Source: Jannaschia sp. W003 (GTDB lineage Bacteria; Pseudomonadota; Alphaproteobacteria; Rhodobacterales; Rhodobacteraceae). From it: a stretch of 64,000 bases of DNA. The translations under genes were made by a program, and so were the position numbers. The stretch covers positions 2,853,501-2,917,500 of the forward strand of contig NZ_CP083539.1 of the NCBI RefSeq assembly GCF_025144335.1, in the 5' to 3' direction. Numbering within the stretch: position 1 is the stretch's first letter; each line of letters opens with the position of its first letter. The notes under the pieces were generated by a model. The model did no database searches and had not been told where the DNA came from. It was given only the letters and a program-made list of their open reading frames with translations. Shown piece after piece: positions 39,100 to 47,745 of this stretch.

Positions 39100-42000
39100 T
39101 CAGGCGGCGGCGAGGCTGCGGGCGTCGCGGGTCCGCAGGATCGGCCGCGCCGGGACGCCGCCCTCGCCGGCGCGCAGGCCGGGGCACAACTCCAGCAGGC
39201 GCGCGCGGGCGCGGGGCGCGAGGCTCTCCAGCGCCGCGTCGCCGGGCAGCAGGCTCTCGGCCCCCACCCCGTGGGCGTCGAGCACGCCGTGTCCGCCCTG
39301 CAGGACGACGTGGTGGTAGGCGACGTGCCCCGGGCGGCGGTCCCAGGTGACGTGCCGGTCGTCCACCAGGGCCCGGGCGGGCGCCAGCACCTCGGCGTCG
39401 CCGAAGAGGAGCTGCGCGCGCCAGCCGCCCACGAGGATGCGGTGCTGCGGCGAGACGAGCAGGTCGGCAGAGGCCCCGTAGGCCCCCCGCCGGATCCGCA
39501 CCGGTGCCTGCCAGGGGCGCGCCGCCACGTGCCGGCACCCCTGCCAGAGCACCCGGGCCGGGCCGTCGCGAGTGAGCACCGCGTCGCCCTCGCGCAGGTC
39601 CTCCACGGGCCGCGGCCCCGCGGGGGTCGCGATGCGCGTCCCTTCCACGAAGCAGATCACCGTCTCGATCTCGCTGAACGTGACCTCCGTGCCGTCCAGC
39701 AGCCGCGCCGTGCCCGACAGGCCGCCGGCCGCGTCGGCGGTGTCGTCGTACCGGATCGAGCCCCGCTGGAAATTGCCGCGGAAGTCGAGCGTGTCGCCGA
39801 GGGTCTCGCCGCCCTCGCCGCCGACGATGCGGATCGGCCCCGTGCCCGCCTGGGCGTCGTCGATCACGAACAGGTCGTCGCCGTCCCCGCCCGTGGCGGT
39901 GTCGCCCCGGCCCACGTCGACGGTGTCGTCGCCCGCGCCGCCGTCGACGCTGTCCGCGCCCGCACCGCCCGACAGGGAGTCGCCGCCCGCGCCGCCCGAG
40001 AGCGTGTCGGCCCCGTCGCCCCCCGCGAGGGTATCGTCGCCGTCGCCGCCGATCAGGACGTCGTCGCCGAGCCCGCCCGCGAGGCTGTCCGCATCCGCGC
40101 CGCCGTCGAGCGTGTCGTTGCCGTCGCCGCCCAGCAGCGTGTCGTTGCCGGCCTCGCCCGCAAGGCTGTCCGCACCTGCGCCGCCGTCCAGGCGGTCGGC
40201 CCCGGTGCCGCCCGCGAGGGTATCCGCGCCGTCCTCCCCCGCGAGGGTGTCGTCGCCGTCACCGCCGACCAGGACGTCGTCGCCGAACCCGCCCGCGAGA
40301 CTGTCCGCATCCGCGCCGCCGTCGAGCGTGTCGTTGCCCACGCCACCGATCAGAACGTCGCTGCCGGCGTCGCCCGAGATGCTGTCCGCGCCCGCGCCGC
40401 CGTCGAGGCGGTCGGCTCCCGTGCCGCCCCAGAGCGAGTCGTCGCCGTCGTCGCCCGCGAGGGTGTCGTCGCCCGCGCCGCCGATCAGGACGTCGTTGCC
40501 GAGCCCGCCCGCGAGGCTGTCGGCCTCCGTGCCGCCGTCGAGCGTGTCGTTGCCGTCGCCGCCCAGCAGCGTGTCGTTGCCGGCCTCGCCCGCGAGGCTG
40601 TCCGCCCCCGTGCCGCCGTCCAGACGGTCGGCGCCCGTGCCGCCGCGCAGGGTGTCGGCCTCGGAGCCGCCCAGCAGCGTGTCGTCGCCCGCACCGCCGA
40701 TCAGCAGGTCCGCACCGGCGTCGCCCGACAGGGAGTCCGCGCCGTCGCCGCCATCGAGCGTGTCGTTGCCGCCGCCGCCGAGAAGCGTGTCGGCCCCGGC
40801 GTCGCCCTGCAGCGAGTCGTTGCCGCCGCCGCCGATCAGGCGGTCGTTCCCCTCCCCGCCCCGCAGCACGTCCGCGCCCGTGCCCCCGTCGAGCGTGTCG
40901 GCCCCGTCGCCGCCCTCCAGCGTGTCCGCGTCGCCGCCGCCCGAGAGGCTGTCGTCGCCGGTGCCGCCGCGCAGGAGGTCGGCGCCCTCGTTGCCCTCGA
41001 GCGTGTCGGCGTCCGCGCCGCCGTCGAGGGTGTCGGCCCCGGTGCCGCCGACCAGCGAGTCGCGCCCGTCGCCGCCCAGCAGCGAGTCGTTCCCGCTGCC
41101 GCCGCGCAGCGTGTCGTTGCCCGTGCCGCCGAACACCGTGTCGTCGTCGGAGCCCGCGAACACCGAGTCGTTGCCCGCGCCCGCGTCGATGCGGTCGGCG
41201 TTGCCCTGGGTCTGCACGCTGTCGAAGTAGATGTCGGACAGGAAGACGGCCTGCTGCGTGGTGCCGCCGTTGTCGTAGACGATCGTGACCTCGGTGACCG
41301 GCCCCGCGATCTGCACGAGCACCGAGCCGTCGGGCTGATCCGGCGTGTCGCTGTCGATCGCGCCCGTGATCGTGTTGCCCGAGACCGAGTCGTTGCCCAG
41401 CACCGTGAAGGCGACCGCGACCTCGTTGCCCTCGGCGTCGAAGGCGCGGACCGTCAGGATGTCCTGGAAGTTGTTGCCCCCGCCCTGCACGCCGTCGATG
41501 TCGTTGAGCACGAAGCGCACGTTGTGCACCTCGGTCGAGACCGCGGGGTCCGCGCTGTCGAAGTCGATCCGCAGCAGCGTGTCGGTGGCGTTGCCGTTGG
41601 CGTAGAAGCGCGCCGAGGAGTTCGTGGGGTGCGGCTGGCCCGGCGGCGTGTAGGTCGTCTCGCTGCGGTCGGCCGTGAAGGTGGAGCCGGCGGGCACCGA
41701 GGAGGTCACCGTGACCTCCACGCCGTCCACCACCTGCACGGCGCCGCCCGCGAGGTTCTGGCCGTCGGCGTACTGCGACCACTTGAACGACAGCTCCGCC
41801 TTCTCGGTGGTGTAGAGGTCGTTGCCGTCGACCCGGTCGCCGTTGGGATCGCCGGCGTAGCCGCGGTCGATCACGTCGTCGCCGGCGGTGCCCGAGACCG
41901 TGCCGTCGTTGTAGTCCGCGTAGGCGAAGCCCGTGCCCTCGGCGAGGCTGGGCGAGTTGTCGTAGTCCAGCGTCTGGTAGGTGCGGCCCTCGATCAACGG

Positions 42001-42336
42001 CGCGCTGGCGAGGGTCAGGTACTCCGCGCCCCCGTCGACGTTGAAGGTGACGACGGTGAGCGTCTCGCCCGTCACCGTGTCCCGCAGCGACCAGCTTTCC
42101 TCGGCCTGGATGCTGACGCCGGAGTAGGCGATCCCGCCTACGGTGACGTCGACGGTGGCGGTCTCGCCCCGGTTGCCGTCGGTGAGCACGGACCCTTCGC
42201 CGCCCGCCGCGTTGTCCGTCACCGTCGCCTGGACGTCGGCCACGGCCGGCCCCGTCCACGCGGCCGTCCCGCCGTCCTGACGCGAGAGCACGTCGTACGG
42301 GTCGATGGAGTAGAGACGCAGCGAGTGGTCGGGCAT
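39100..42336 (-). CDS. RTX calcium-binding repeat protein with C-terminal Hint domain
   Basis: A 1078-residue acidic protein with no classical signal peptide. Residues 1-384 are beta-rich (SLRLYSIDPYDVLSRQDGG at the start). Residues 385-807 are about 47 uninterrupted RTX nonapeptides of the form GGxGxDxLx, which bind calcium in a beta-roll. From about 894 a Hint domain begins (CFVEGTRIATPAGPRPVEDLREGD, C895; SPQHRILVGG; HVAYHHVVLQGGHGVLDA), followed by a short C-terminal tail. Such RTX/Hint proteins are common in Rhodobacterales and are expected to leave by type I secretion; no ABC exporter is in the window. The Hint part may act as a self-cleaving module, which is unproven here. Confidence 0.9.
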   Translation of the reverse strand: MPDHSLRLYSIDPYDVLSRQDGGTAAWTGPAVADVQATVTDNAAGGEGSVLTDGNRGETATVDVTVGGIAYSGVSIQAEESWSLRDTVTGETLTVVTFNVDGGAEYLTLASAPLIEGRTYQTLDYDNSPSLAEGTGFAYADYNDGTVSGTAGDDVIDRGYAGDPNGDRVDGNDLYTTEKAELSFKWSQYADGQNLAGGAVQVVDGVEVTVTSSVPAGSTFTADRSETTYTPPGQPHPTNSSARFYANGNATDTLLRIDFDSADPAVSTEVHNVRFVLNDIDGVQGGGNNFQDILTVRAFDAEGNEVAVAFTVLGNDSVSGNTITGAIDSDTPDQPDGSVLVQIAGPVTEVTIVYDNGGTTQQAVFLSDIYFDSVQTQGNADRIDAGAGNDSVFAGSDDDTVFGGTGNDTLRGGSGNDSLLGGDGRDSLVGGTGADTLDGGADADTLEGNEGADLLRGGTGDDSLSGGGDADTLEGGDGADTLDGGTGADVLRGGEGNDRLIGGGGNDSLQGDAGADTLLGGGGNDTLDGGDGADSLSGDAGADLLIGGAGDDTLLGGSEADTLRGGTGADRLDGGTGADSLAGEAGNDTLLGGDGNDTLDGGTEADSLAGGLGNDVLIGGAGDDTLAGDDGDDSLWGGTGADRLDGGAGADSISGDAGSDVLIGGVGNDTLDGGADADSLAGGFGDDVLVGGDGDDTLAGEDGADTLAGGTGADRLDGGAGADSLAGEAGNDTLLGGDGNDTLDGGADADSLAGGLGDDVLIGGDGDDTLAGGDGADTLSGGAGGDSLSGGAGADSVDGGAGDDTVDVGRGDTATGGDGDDLFVIDDAQAGTGPIRIVGGEGGETLGDTLDFRGNFQRGSIRYDDTADAAGGLSGTARLLDGTEVTFSEIETVICFVEGTRIATPAGPRPVEDLREGDAVLTRDGPARVLWQGCRHVAARPWQAPVRIRRGAYGASADLLVSPQHRILVGGWRAQLLFGDAEVLAPARALVDDRHVTWDRRPGHVAYHHVVLQGGHGVLDAHGVGAESLLPGDAALESLAPRARARLLELCPGLRAGEGGVPARPILRTRDARSLAAA
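39916..41184 (-). repeat. Array of about 47 RTX nonapeptide (27-bp) repeats
   Basis: Continuous 27-bp coding repeats with a GGxGxDxLx consensus. Variants such as GGADADSLA and GEAGNDTLL recur at fixed spacing, showing larger-scale duplication. Confidence 0.9.
39997..40644 (-). repeat. Three 216-bp higher-order units inside the RTX array
   Basis: Three successive blocks of eight nonapeptides share the order GGTGADRLD, GGxGADSxx, GxAGxDxLx, GGxGNDTLD, GGxxADSLA, GGxGxDVLx, GGxGDDTLA, GxDGxDxLx. Units one and three are the most alike. Confidence 0.8.
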
Positions 42337-42525
42337 CCGCAGGGCTATCCGTTCGTGTGAATCCGCCGTTGCGCGGGTGGTGGGCGGCGCTTGGGTTAAC
42401 CGTGCGGTCCAAATTGAGAGAAATTATGACTTTCGGAGCCTTCGTTTCGACTTTGTGGACGATCAGCCCGCCTTTCGCCCCATCGTCCGGTGTCCTAAGG
42501 ACGCCCCGACCCGAGGAGACCGCCC

Positions 42526-43113
42526 ATGCGAACGGCCAGGATCGAGCGGCGCACCGCCGAGACCGACATCACCGTGGAGATCGCGCTCGACGGCACTGGC
42601 CGCTCGCGCTGCCGCACCGGCGTGGGCTTCTTCGACCACATGCTCGACCAGCTCGCCCGCCACTCCCTGATCGACATGGAGATCGCCTGCGAGGGCGACC
42701 TGCACATCGACGACCACCACACCGTGGAGGACGTCGGCATCGCGCTCGGCCAGGCCCTGCGGGAGGCCGTGGGCGACAAGCGCGGCATCCGCCGCTACGG
42801 CGAATGCCACCTGCCCATGGACGACGCGCTGGTGCGCGCGGCGCTCGACCTGTCGGGCCGGCCGTGGCTCGGCTGGGGCCTCGACCTGCCCCACGCCAAG
42901 ATCGGCGCCTTCGACGCCGAGCTCGTGCGCGAGTTCTTCCAGGCCCTCTCGACCCACGGCGGCATCACGCTGCACGTGGACGTGCTGCGCGGCGTGAACG
43001 GCCACCACATCGCCGAGGCCGCCTTCAAGGCCGTCGCCCGCGCCCTGCGCGCCGCCGTGGAGCCCGATCCGCGGGCCGGCGACGCGGTGCCCTCCACGAA
43101 GGGCGCGCTCTAG
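42526..43113 (+). CDS. hisB: Imidazoleglycerol-phosphate dehydratase
   Basis: Sixth step of histidine synthesis; the monofunctional 195-residue form without the phosphatase domain. Metal-binding histidine motifs are [23 protein letters not shown] and, in the second half, GINLHV- and HHIAEA-type segments ([25 protein letters not shown] region). A good RBS (GAGGAG) precedes the ATG. The hisH start follows one base after its stop. Confidence 0.97.
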   Translation: MRTARIERRTAETDITVEIALDGTGRSRCRTGVGFFDHMLDQLARHSLIDMEIACEGDLHIDDHHTVEDVGIALGQALREAVGDKRGIRRYGECHLPMDDALVRAALDLSGRPWLGWGLDLPHAKIGAFDAELVREFFQALSTHGGITLHVDVLRGVNGHHIAEAAFKAVARALRAAVEPDPRAGDAVPSTKGAL

Positions 43114-43114
43114 G

Positions 43115-43747
43115 GTGGCCTGCGTCCTCGTCGACGCGGCCAGCGGCAACCTCCACTCCGCCGCCAAGGCCTTCGAGCGCATGGCCCGCGAGACGGGCGG
43201 AGCGCAGATCGTGGTCTCCTCGCGCCCCGAGGACATCGCCGCGGCCGACCGCCTCGTGGTGCCCGGCGACGGCGCCTTTCCGGCCTGCCGCCGCGAGCTT
43301 CTTGGCAATCCCGGCATCGAGGAGGCGCTGCGCGAGGCGGTGGAGCGCCGCGCGGTGCCGTTTCTCGGCATCTGCGTGGGCATGCAGATGCTCGCCACGC
43401 TCGGGCGCGAACACAAGACCACGCCGGGCTTCGGCTGGGTGCCCGGCACGGTGGACCGCATTGACGCGCCGGGCCTGAAGGTGCCGCACATGGGCTGGAA
43501 CGACCTGGTGGTGGAGCGCGCGCATCCCGTGCTGGAAGGGGTGGCGACGGGCGATCACGCCTACTTCGTCCACTCCTATGCGATGCGGGTGGACGATCCG
43601 GCCGACCGGCTGGCCCATGCGGAGTACGGCGGCGCCGTCACGGCCGTGGTCGCGCGGGGCAACGTGGTCGGCACGCAGTTCCACCCCGAGAAGAGCCAGC
43701 GCGCGGGCCTGCGCATCATCGCCAACTTCCTCGGCTGGCGGCCCTAG
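43115..43747 (+). CDS. hisH: Imidazole glycerol phosphate synthase, glutaminase subunit
   Basis: A class I glutamine amidotransferase, 210 residues, that supplies ammonia to HisF. The nucleophile is C87 in FLGICVGMQML; the catalytic His/Glu pair is in GTQFHPEKSQ. It starts with GTG at 43115 directly behind hisB. Its partner HisF is encoded 2.8 kb downstream, with small secreted-protein genes on the opposite strand between them. Confidence 0.96.
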   Translation: MACVLVDAASGNLHSAAKAFERMARETGGAQIVVSSRPEDIAAADRLVVPGDGAFPACRRELLGNPGIEEALREAVERRAVPFLGICVGMQMLATLGREHKTTPGFGWVPGTVDRIDAPGLKVPHMGWNDLVVERAHPVLEGVATGDHAYFVHSYAMRVDDPADRLAHAEYGGAVTAVVARGNVVGTQFHPEKSQRAGLRIIANFLGWRP

Positions 43748-43832
43748 GGCGCGCGCCGGGCGCCTTCGGCGGGGCCGCGCGGGCGGTGGACAGGGCCCGC
43801 CGGGTCCCTGGCTCCCGCCGCCGATCGACGGC

Positions 43833-44534
43833 CTAGCTCTTGTTCTTGCCGTTGCCGTTGCCGTTGTTCCCGTTACCGTTGTTGCCGTTGCCGTTTCCGT
43901 TTCCGTTGTTCCCGGAATTGCCGTTGGATCCGCCGCTGGTGTCGTCGTCCCCTGCGTCCGACATTCCGTTCGAGCCGCTGCCCCAGTCGTCCGATCCGTT
44001 CGGGTTCTCGCCCGCTTTGCCGACGTCCTTGTCGTTGCCGGGGTTGCCGCTGCCCGTGCCGCCGGAGCTGCCCGCGTCGTCCGATCCCGGATCGGACCCG
44101 TCCGACCCGCCCGCGTCCGACATCCCGTTCGAGCCGCCGCCCCAGTCGTCCGACCCATTCGGGTTCTCGCCCGCGTTGCCGACGTCCTTGTCGTTGCCGG
44201 GGTTGCCGCCGGCCGTGTCCGTCTCCGCACCGTCGTCCGTCTCGCCCGCGTCGTCCGGCCCGCCCTCTTCGGCGGCATCTTCCTCGAAGCTCGCATCCTT
44301 GCTGTCCGAGAGCGTCGCGCCGAACGGGTCGCGCATCGCGCGGAACTCCTCGAACGTGGTGGCGATTCGGATGGACTGGAGCTGGGTGTCGATCGCCAGC
44401 GCCTGCACCTCGATCCCGTCGCGGATCGCGCCGGTCACCGCCAGCGTCGCGCCCACGGAGACGCTCAGGAGCGGAACGAAGTCGACCGTGACGGCGCCGT
44501 GCTCGTCGAGGAGGAAGGCTCGGATCGCTTGCAT
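43833..44534 (-). CDS. Secreted protein with pilin-like GAVTVD N-terminus and Asn/Gly-rich tail
   Basis: A 233-residue protein. The N-terminus MQAIRAFLLDEHGAVTVDFVPLLSVSVGATLAVTG has the same D/E-x-GAVTVD motif and hydrophobic helix as the protein at 37786-38565. A helical middle (QALAIDTQLQSIRIATTFEEFRAM) is followed by an acidic, glycine- and asparagine-rich tail with a duplicated 53-residue segment, and a final run of NGNGN repeats ending GKNKS. The tail looks like an unstructured surface or matrix segment. It lies convergent to hisH; no named family is recognised. Confidence 0.65.
   Translation of the reverse strand: MQAIRAFLLDEHGAVTVDFVPLLSVSVGATLAVTGAIRDGIEVQALAIDTQLQSIRIATTFEEFRAMRDPFGATLSDSKDASFEEDAAEEGGPDDAGETDDGAETDTAGGNPGNDKDVGNAGENPNGSDDWGGGSNGMSDAGGSDGSDPGSDDAGSSGGTGSGNPGNDKDVGKAGENPNGSDDWGSGSNGMSDAGDDDTSGGSNGNSGNNGNGNGNGNNGNGNNGNGNGKNKS
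43954..44209 (-). repeat. Duplicated 97-bp segment in the Asn/Gly-rich gene
   Basis: 43954-44050 and 44113-44209 are near-identical copies 159 bp (53 codons) apart, encoding GNPGNDKDVG...GENPNGSDDW...NGMSDAG. The stretch 43835-43920 beside them is a (GTT/GCC)-rich simple repeat encoding NGNGN. Confidence 0.8.
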
Positions 44535-44689
44535 GATGACTCCATCGGACAGGTTCCGTTGCCCTTAACCATCATGCGATTCGGTGCGTCTGGGGGGCCG
44601 CGGCGTGACCATTGCGTGATCCGCCCGGGCACAATGTGGCAGCCGCCCCGGGGGCGCGGGCGGCGGGCCGTCCCGCCCCCGTCCGCGTC

Positions 44690-45076
44690 TCAGCGCACGC
44701 GCGTCCAGTTCTGGCGCGCGCAGAGCAGGCCGCCGGCGACGCAGCCGCGCAAGGCCATGCTGTTGCCGCTGAGATCCACCTTGCCGACGTAGACCTTGTC
44801 GTTCGACGGGCGCCAGACCTGGCCCTCGTAGCGGCCGCCGCCCTGCGCCACCATCTCGCGGATGATCTGCCGGCCCTTGTTGGGGCTCTCGTACTCGCCC
44901 GCGCTATTGAAGGTGCGCGCGATCACGCCGCAGAAGCCGGCGCCGCAGGGCACCACGTTCACCAGCGCGTAGGAGCCGTCGTCGACCTCGGTCTGCCAGG
45001 TGCCCTCGATGGGGTCGGCCAGGGCCGCGCCGGCGGACAGGACGAGGGCCGCAAAGGCCGTCAGGATGCGTTTCAT
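44690..45076 (-). CDS. DUF2147 domain secreted protein
   Basis: A 128-residue protein with a signal peptide ([17 protein letters not shown], residues 4-20), then the DUF2147 fold: [14 protein letters not shown] at the start, [46 protein letters not shown] and a final CARQNWTRV. Three or four cysteines suggest disulfides in the periplasm. The family has no settled function. The ATG at 45076 is chosen for the signal peptide. Confidence 0.85.
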   Translation of the reverse strand: MKRILTAFAALVLSAGAALADPIEGTWQTEVDDGSYALVNVVPCGAGFCGVIARTFNSAGEYESPNKGRQIIREMVAQGGGRYEGQVWRPSNDKVYVGKVDLSGNSMALRGCVAGGLLCARQNWTRVR

Positions 45077-45209
45077 GTCGGTTACTCCTCCCAAAGTGCC
45101 GGCACTCTGCCGCCGCCCGCGCACCGCGCAAGCGCGACGCAGCGGCACGCGGCGCTTTTCCTCGGCGCCGCGATGGGCCAAAGCGCGCGCGAGCAACGGA
45201 GCCGCGCCC

Positions 45210-45935
45210 ATGATCCTCTACCCCGCCATCGACCTGAAGGACGGCCAGGCCGTGCGCCTCCTGCGCGGCGAGATGGAGGCCGCCACGGTGTTCAACGACG
45301 ACCCCGCCGCCCAGGCCCGCGCGTTCCAGGACGCGGGCTGCCGCTGGCTCCACCTCGTGGACCTGAACGGCGCCTTCGCCGGGCGCCCCGTGAACGCCGA
45401 CGCGGTCGAGGCGATCCTCCATGCGGTCTCGGTGCCCACGCAGCTCGGCGGGGGCATCCGCGACATGGCCACCGTGGAGGGCTGGCTCCAGCGGGGCCTC
45501 GGCCGCGTGATCCTCGGGACGGCCGCCGTTGAGGATCCCGACTTCGTTCGCGAGGCCGCGCGGACCTTCCCCGGCCAGGTGGCCGTAGGCATCGACGCGC
45601 GGGGCGGCAAGGTCGCCACCCGCGGCTGGGCCGAGGAGACGGACGTCGACGCGACCCAGCTCGCCCGCCGCTTCGAGGACGCGGGCGTGGCCGCCATCGT
45701 CTACACCGACATCGACCGCGACGGCGCCATGGGCGGCCCCAACGTCGAGGCCACGGACGCGCTCGCCCGCGCGGTCTCGATCCCGGTGATCGCGAGCGGC
45801 GGGGTCTCGTCGATGAACGACCTGCGCGCGCTGAAGGCCCGCGCCACGATCGCGGGCGCCATCTCGGGTCGCGCGCTCTACGACGGGGCCATCGACCTCG
45901 CCGAGGCGCTCAGGATGCTGGACGGGGACGCCTGA
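45210..45935 (+). CDS. hisA: 1-(5-phosphoribosyl)-5-[(5-phosphoribosylamino)methylideneamino]imidazole-4-carboxamide isomerase
   Basis: ProFAR isomerase, a (beta/alpha)8 barrel of 241 residues in histidine synthesis. N-terminal phosphate-site sequence [19 protein letters not shown], then [38 protein letters not shown] and IASGGVSSM. The frame is open upstream to 45000, but similarity begins at the ATG at 45210. It is flanked by DUF2147 and DUF302 genes on the other strand. Confidence 0.96.
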   Translation: MILYPAIDLKDGQAVRLLRGEMEAATVFNDDPAAQARAFQDAGCRWLHLVDLNGAFAGRPVNADAVEAILHAVSVPTQLGGGIRDMATVEGWLQRGLGRVILGTAAVEDPDFVREAARTFPGQVAVGIDARGGKVATRGWAEETDVDATQLARRFEDAGVAAIVYTDIDRDGAMGGPNVEATDALARAVSIPVIASGGVSSMNDLRALKARATIAGAISGRALYDGAIDLAEALRMLDGDA

Positions 45936-45954
45936 CGCGGCGCCCCCCCGCGCG

Positions 45955-46461
45955 TCAGCTCCCGGCGGCCTTCTTCGCCAGCATCTCCAGCGCGTCCTCC
46001 ATCTTGCCGATGGCCTCCAGATCGTCGTCCACCTCGAGGTCGTCGAACAGCTCCTCGGGCTCCTCCCAGACCAGCACACTGCCCTCGGGCGTGGCGTGCA
46101 CCAGCACGCGCAGCGGCAGGTAGAGCCCCGCGAGGATGTCCTCCTGCATCACCGGCGTGCCGAGCTGGGGGTTGCCGAAGATCAGCAGCTGCGATTCCGG
46201 CAGCACCATGTCCACGTCCCGCGCCCCCTGCGCGTGGTCGACGCGGGCGAACACCGTGGCGCCGGCCTCCTCCACGGCTGCCACCAAGCGGTCCATGGTC
46301 TCGGCCACGCCGTCGGGGGACGCCTCGGACTCGAGATCGTCCAGCTCCATGCGGATGCGCTCGATGGTGTCGTCCACCACCTCGCCCACGGTGCTCTGGG
46401 CGACCGCGGGCGCGGCGAGGATGGCGAGGGCCGCGGTGGCGGCGGCGAGGGTGCGGGTCAT
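45955..46461 (-). CDS. DUF302 domain secreted protein
   Basis: A 168-residue protein with a signal peptide ([17 protein letters not shown], about residues 5-21), a helical stretch ([20 protein letters not shown]) and the DUF302 domain: [54 protein letters not shown] and [10 protein letters not shown]. Structures of this family show a dimeric alpha/beta fold without known catalysis. The ATG at 46461 lies 96 bp from the divergent hisF start. Confidence 0.87.
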   Translation of the reverse strand: MTRTLAAATAALAILAAPAVAQSTVGEVVDDTIERIRMELDDLESEASPDGVAETMDRLVAAVEEAGATVFARVDHAQGARDVDMVLPESQLLIFGNPQLGTPVMQEDILAGLYLPLRVLVHATPEGSVLVWEEPEELFDDLEVDDDLEAIGKMEDALEMLAKKAAGS

Positions 46462-46557
46462 GGTGGATCTCCTGCTATGCTCGGGACTCGACGCGCGGCG
46501 CGGCGGGATGTTCCCCCGCGCCTTCCCATCGCCCCCCCGTCCGGCTAAGCCGCGCCC

Positions 46558-47319
46558 ATGCTCAAGACCCGCATCATCCCCTGCCTCGACGTGGCCGACG
46601 GGCGCGTGGTGAAGGGCGTCAACTTCGTGGGCCTGCGCGACGCGGGCGATCCCGTGGATGCCGCGCGCGCCTACGATGCGGCGGGCGCCGACGAGCTGTG
46701 CTTCCTCGACATCCACGCTACGCACCAGAACCGCGGCACCATGTACGACCTCGCCACCCGCACCGCCGAGGCCTGCTTCATGCCGCTCACCATCGGCGGC
46801 GGCGTGCGGACCCCCGAGGACGTGGACGCGCTCCTGCGCGCGGGCGCCGACAAGGTGTCGTTCAACTCCGCGGCCGTGGCCGATCCGGACGTGCTCGCCC
46901 GCTCCGCCGACCGCTTCGGCGCCCAGTGCATCGTCTGCGCCATCGACGCCAAGACCGTGGCGCCCGGCCGGTGGGAGATCTTCACCCACGGCGGCCGCAA
47001 GCCCACCGGCATCGACGCGGTGGAGTTCGCCGTGTTGGTCGCGTCGAAGGGCGCGGGCGAGATCCTCCTGACCTCGATGGACCGCGACGGCACCCGCGCC
47101 GGCTTCAACCTCGCCATGACCCGCGCCGTGGCCGACGCCGTGGACGTGCCGGTGATCGCGTCCGGAGGCGTGGGCACCCTCGACCACCTCGTGGAAGGCG
47201 TGACCGAGGGCCACGCCTCTGCGGTGCTCGCCGCCTCGATCTTCCACTTCGGCCAGCACACCATCGGCGAGGCCAAGGCCCACATGGCCGCCGCCGGCAT
47301 CCCCGTGAGGCCCGCATGA
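46558..47319 (+). CDS. hisF: Imidazole glycerol phosphate synthase, cyclase subunit
   Basis: A 253-residue (beta/alpha)8 barrel paired with HisH; makes imidazole glycerol phosphate and AICAR. It begins [21 protein letters not shown], with the catalytic aspartate in CLDV, and contains [18 protein letters not shown], and [15 protein letters not shown] with the second catalytic aspartate. Its stop overlaps the hisE start (ATGA). Confidence 0.97.
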   Translation: MLKTRIIPCLDVADGRVVKGVNFVGLRDAGDPVDAARAYDAAGADELCFLDIHATHQNRGTMYDLATRTAEACFMPLTIGGGVRTPEDVDALLRAGADKVSFNSAAVADPDVLARSADRFGAQCIVCAIDAKTVAPGRWEIFTHGGRKPTGIDAVEFAVLVASKGAGEILLTSMDRDGTRAGFNLAMTRAVADAVDVPVIASGGVGTLDHLVEGVTEGHASAVLAASIFHFGQHTIGEAKAHMAAAGIPVRPA

Positions 47320-47645
47320 CCCATCCCCTCGACCGCCTCTGGACCAGCATCGAGGCCCGGCGCGACGCCGACCCCGAGGAGAGCTGGACAGCGAGGCTGC
47401 TCGCGAAGGGCCCGGCCAAGTGCGCCGAGAAGTTCGGCGAGGAGGCGGTCGAGGCCATCATCGAGGCCGTGCGCGGCGACCGGGACGCGCTCGCCTCCGA
47501 GGTCGCCGACGCGCTCTACCACATGCTGGTCATGCTGGCCGCCGCCGGGGTCCACCCCGATGCGGTCTGGGACGAGCTGCGCCGCCGCGAGGCGCAGTCG
47601 GGGCTGGCCGAGAAGCGCGCGCGGGGCACCGGCCCGGCGGCCTGA
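47316..47645 (+). CDS. hisE: Phosphoribosyl-ATP diphosphatase
   Basis: All-alpha MazG-like pyrophosphatase, 109 residues, second step of histidine synthesis. Motifs are [24 protein letters not shown] and [18 protein letters not shown], which together hold the metal-binding glutamates and aspartate. It is a stand-alone HisE, not fused to HisI, and is translationally coupled to hisF by a 4-base overlap. Confidence 0.96.
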   Translation: MTHPLDRLWTSIEARRDADPEESWTARLLAKGPAKCAEKFGEEAVEAIIEAVRGDRDALASEVADALYHMLVMLAAAGVHPDAVWDELRRREAQSGLAEKRARGTGPAA

Positions 47646-47745
47646 CGCGGGGACCCCGGGGGCCGGCGCGGGCGGGAACCATCGCCCCGCCCCGCCCGTT
47701 GCGCCGCCAGCATCCCCTGCCGCCCATCTCCCCGGAGTCCGCCCC

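Noticed and set aside
39916..41184. Regular repeats considered as a CRISPR or satellite array
   Set aside because: The period is 27 bp with no unique spacers and the repeats are in-frame coding RTX units.
39572..41230. A Ser/Pro-rich plus-strand open frame resembling a mucin-like protein
   Set aside because: It is the reverse complement of the RTX nonapeptide repeats; the RTX frame carries recognised repeats and a Hint domain.
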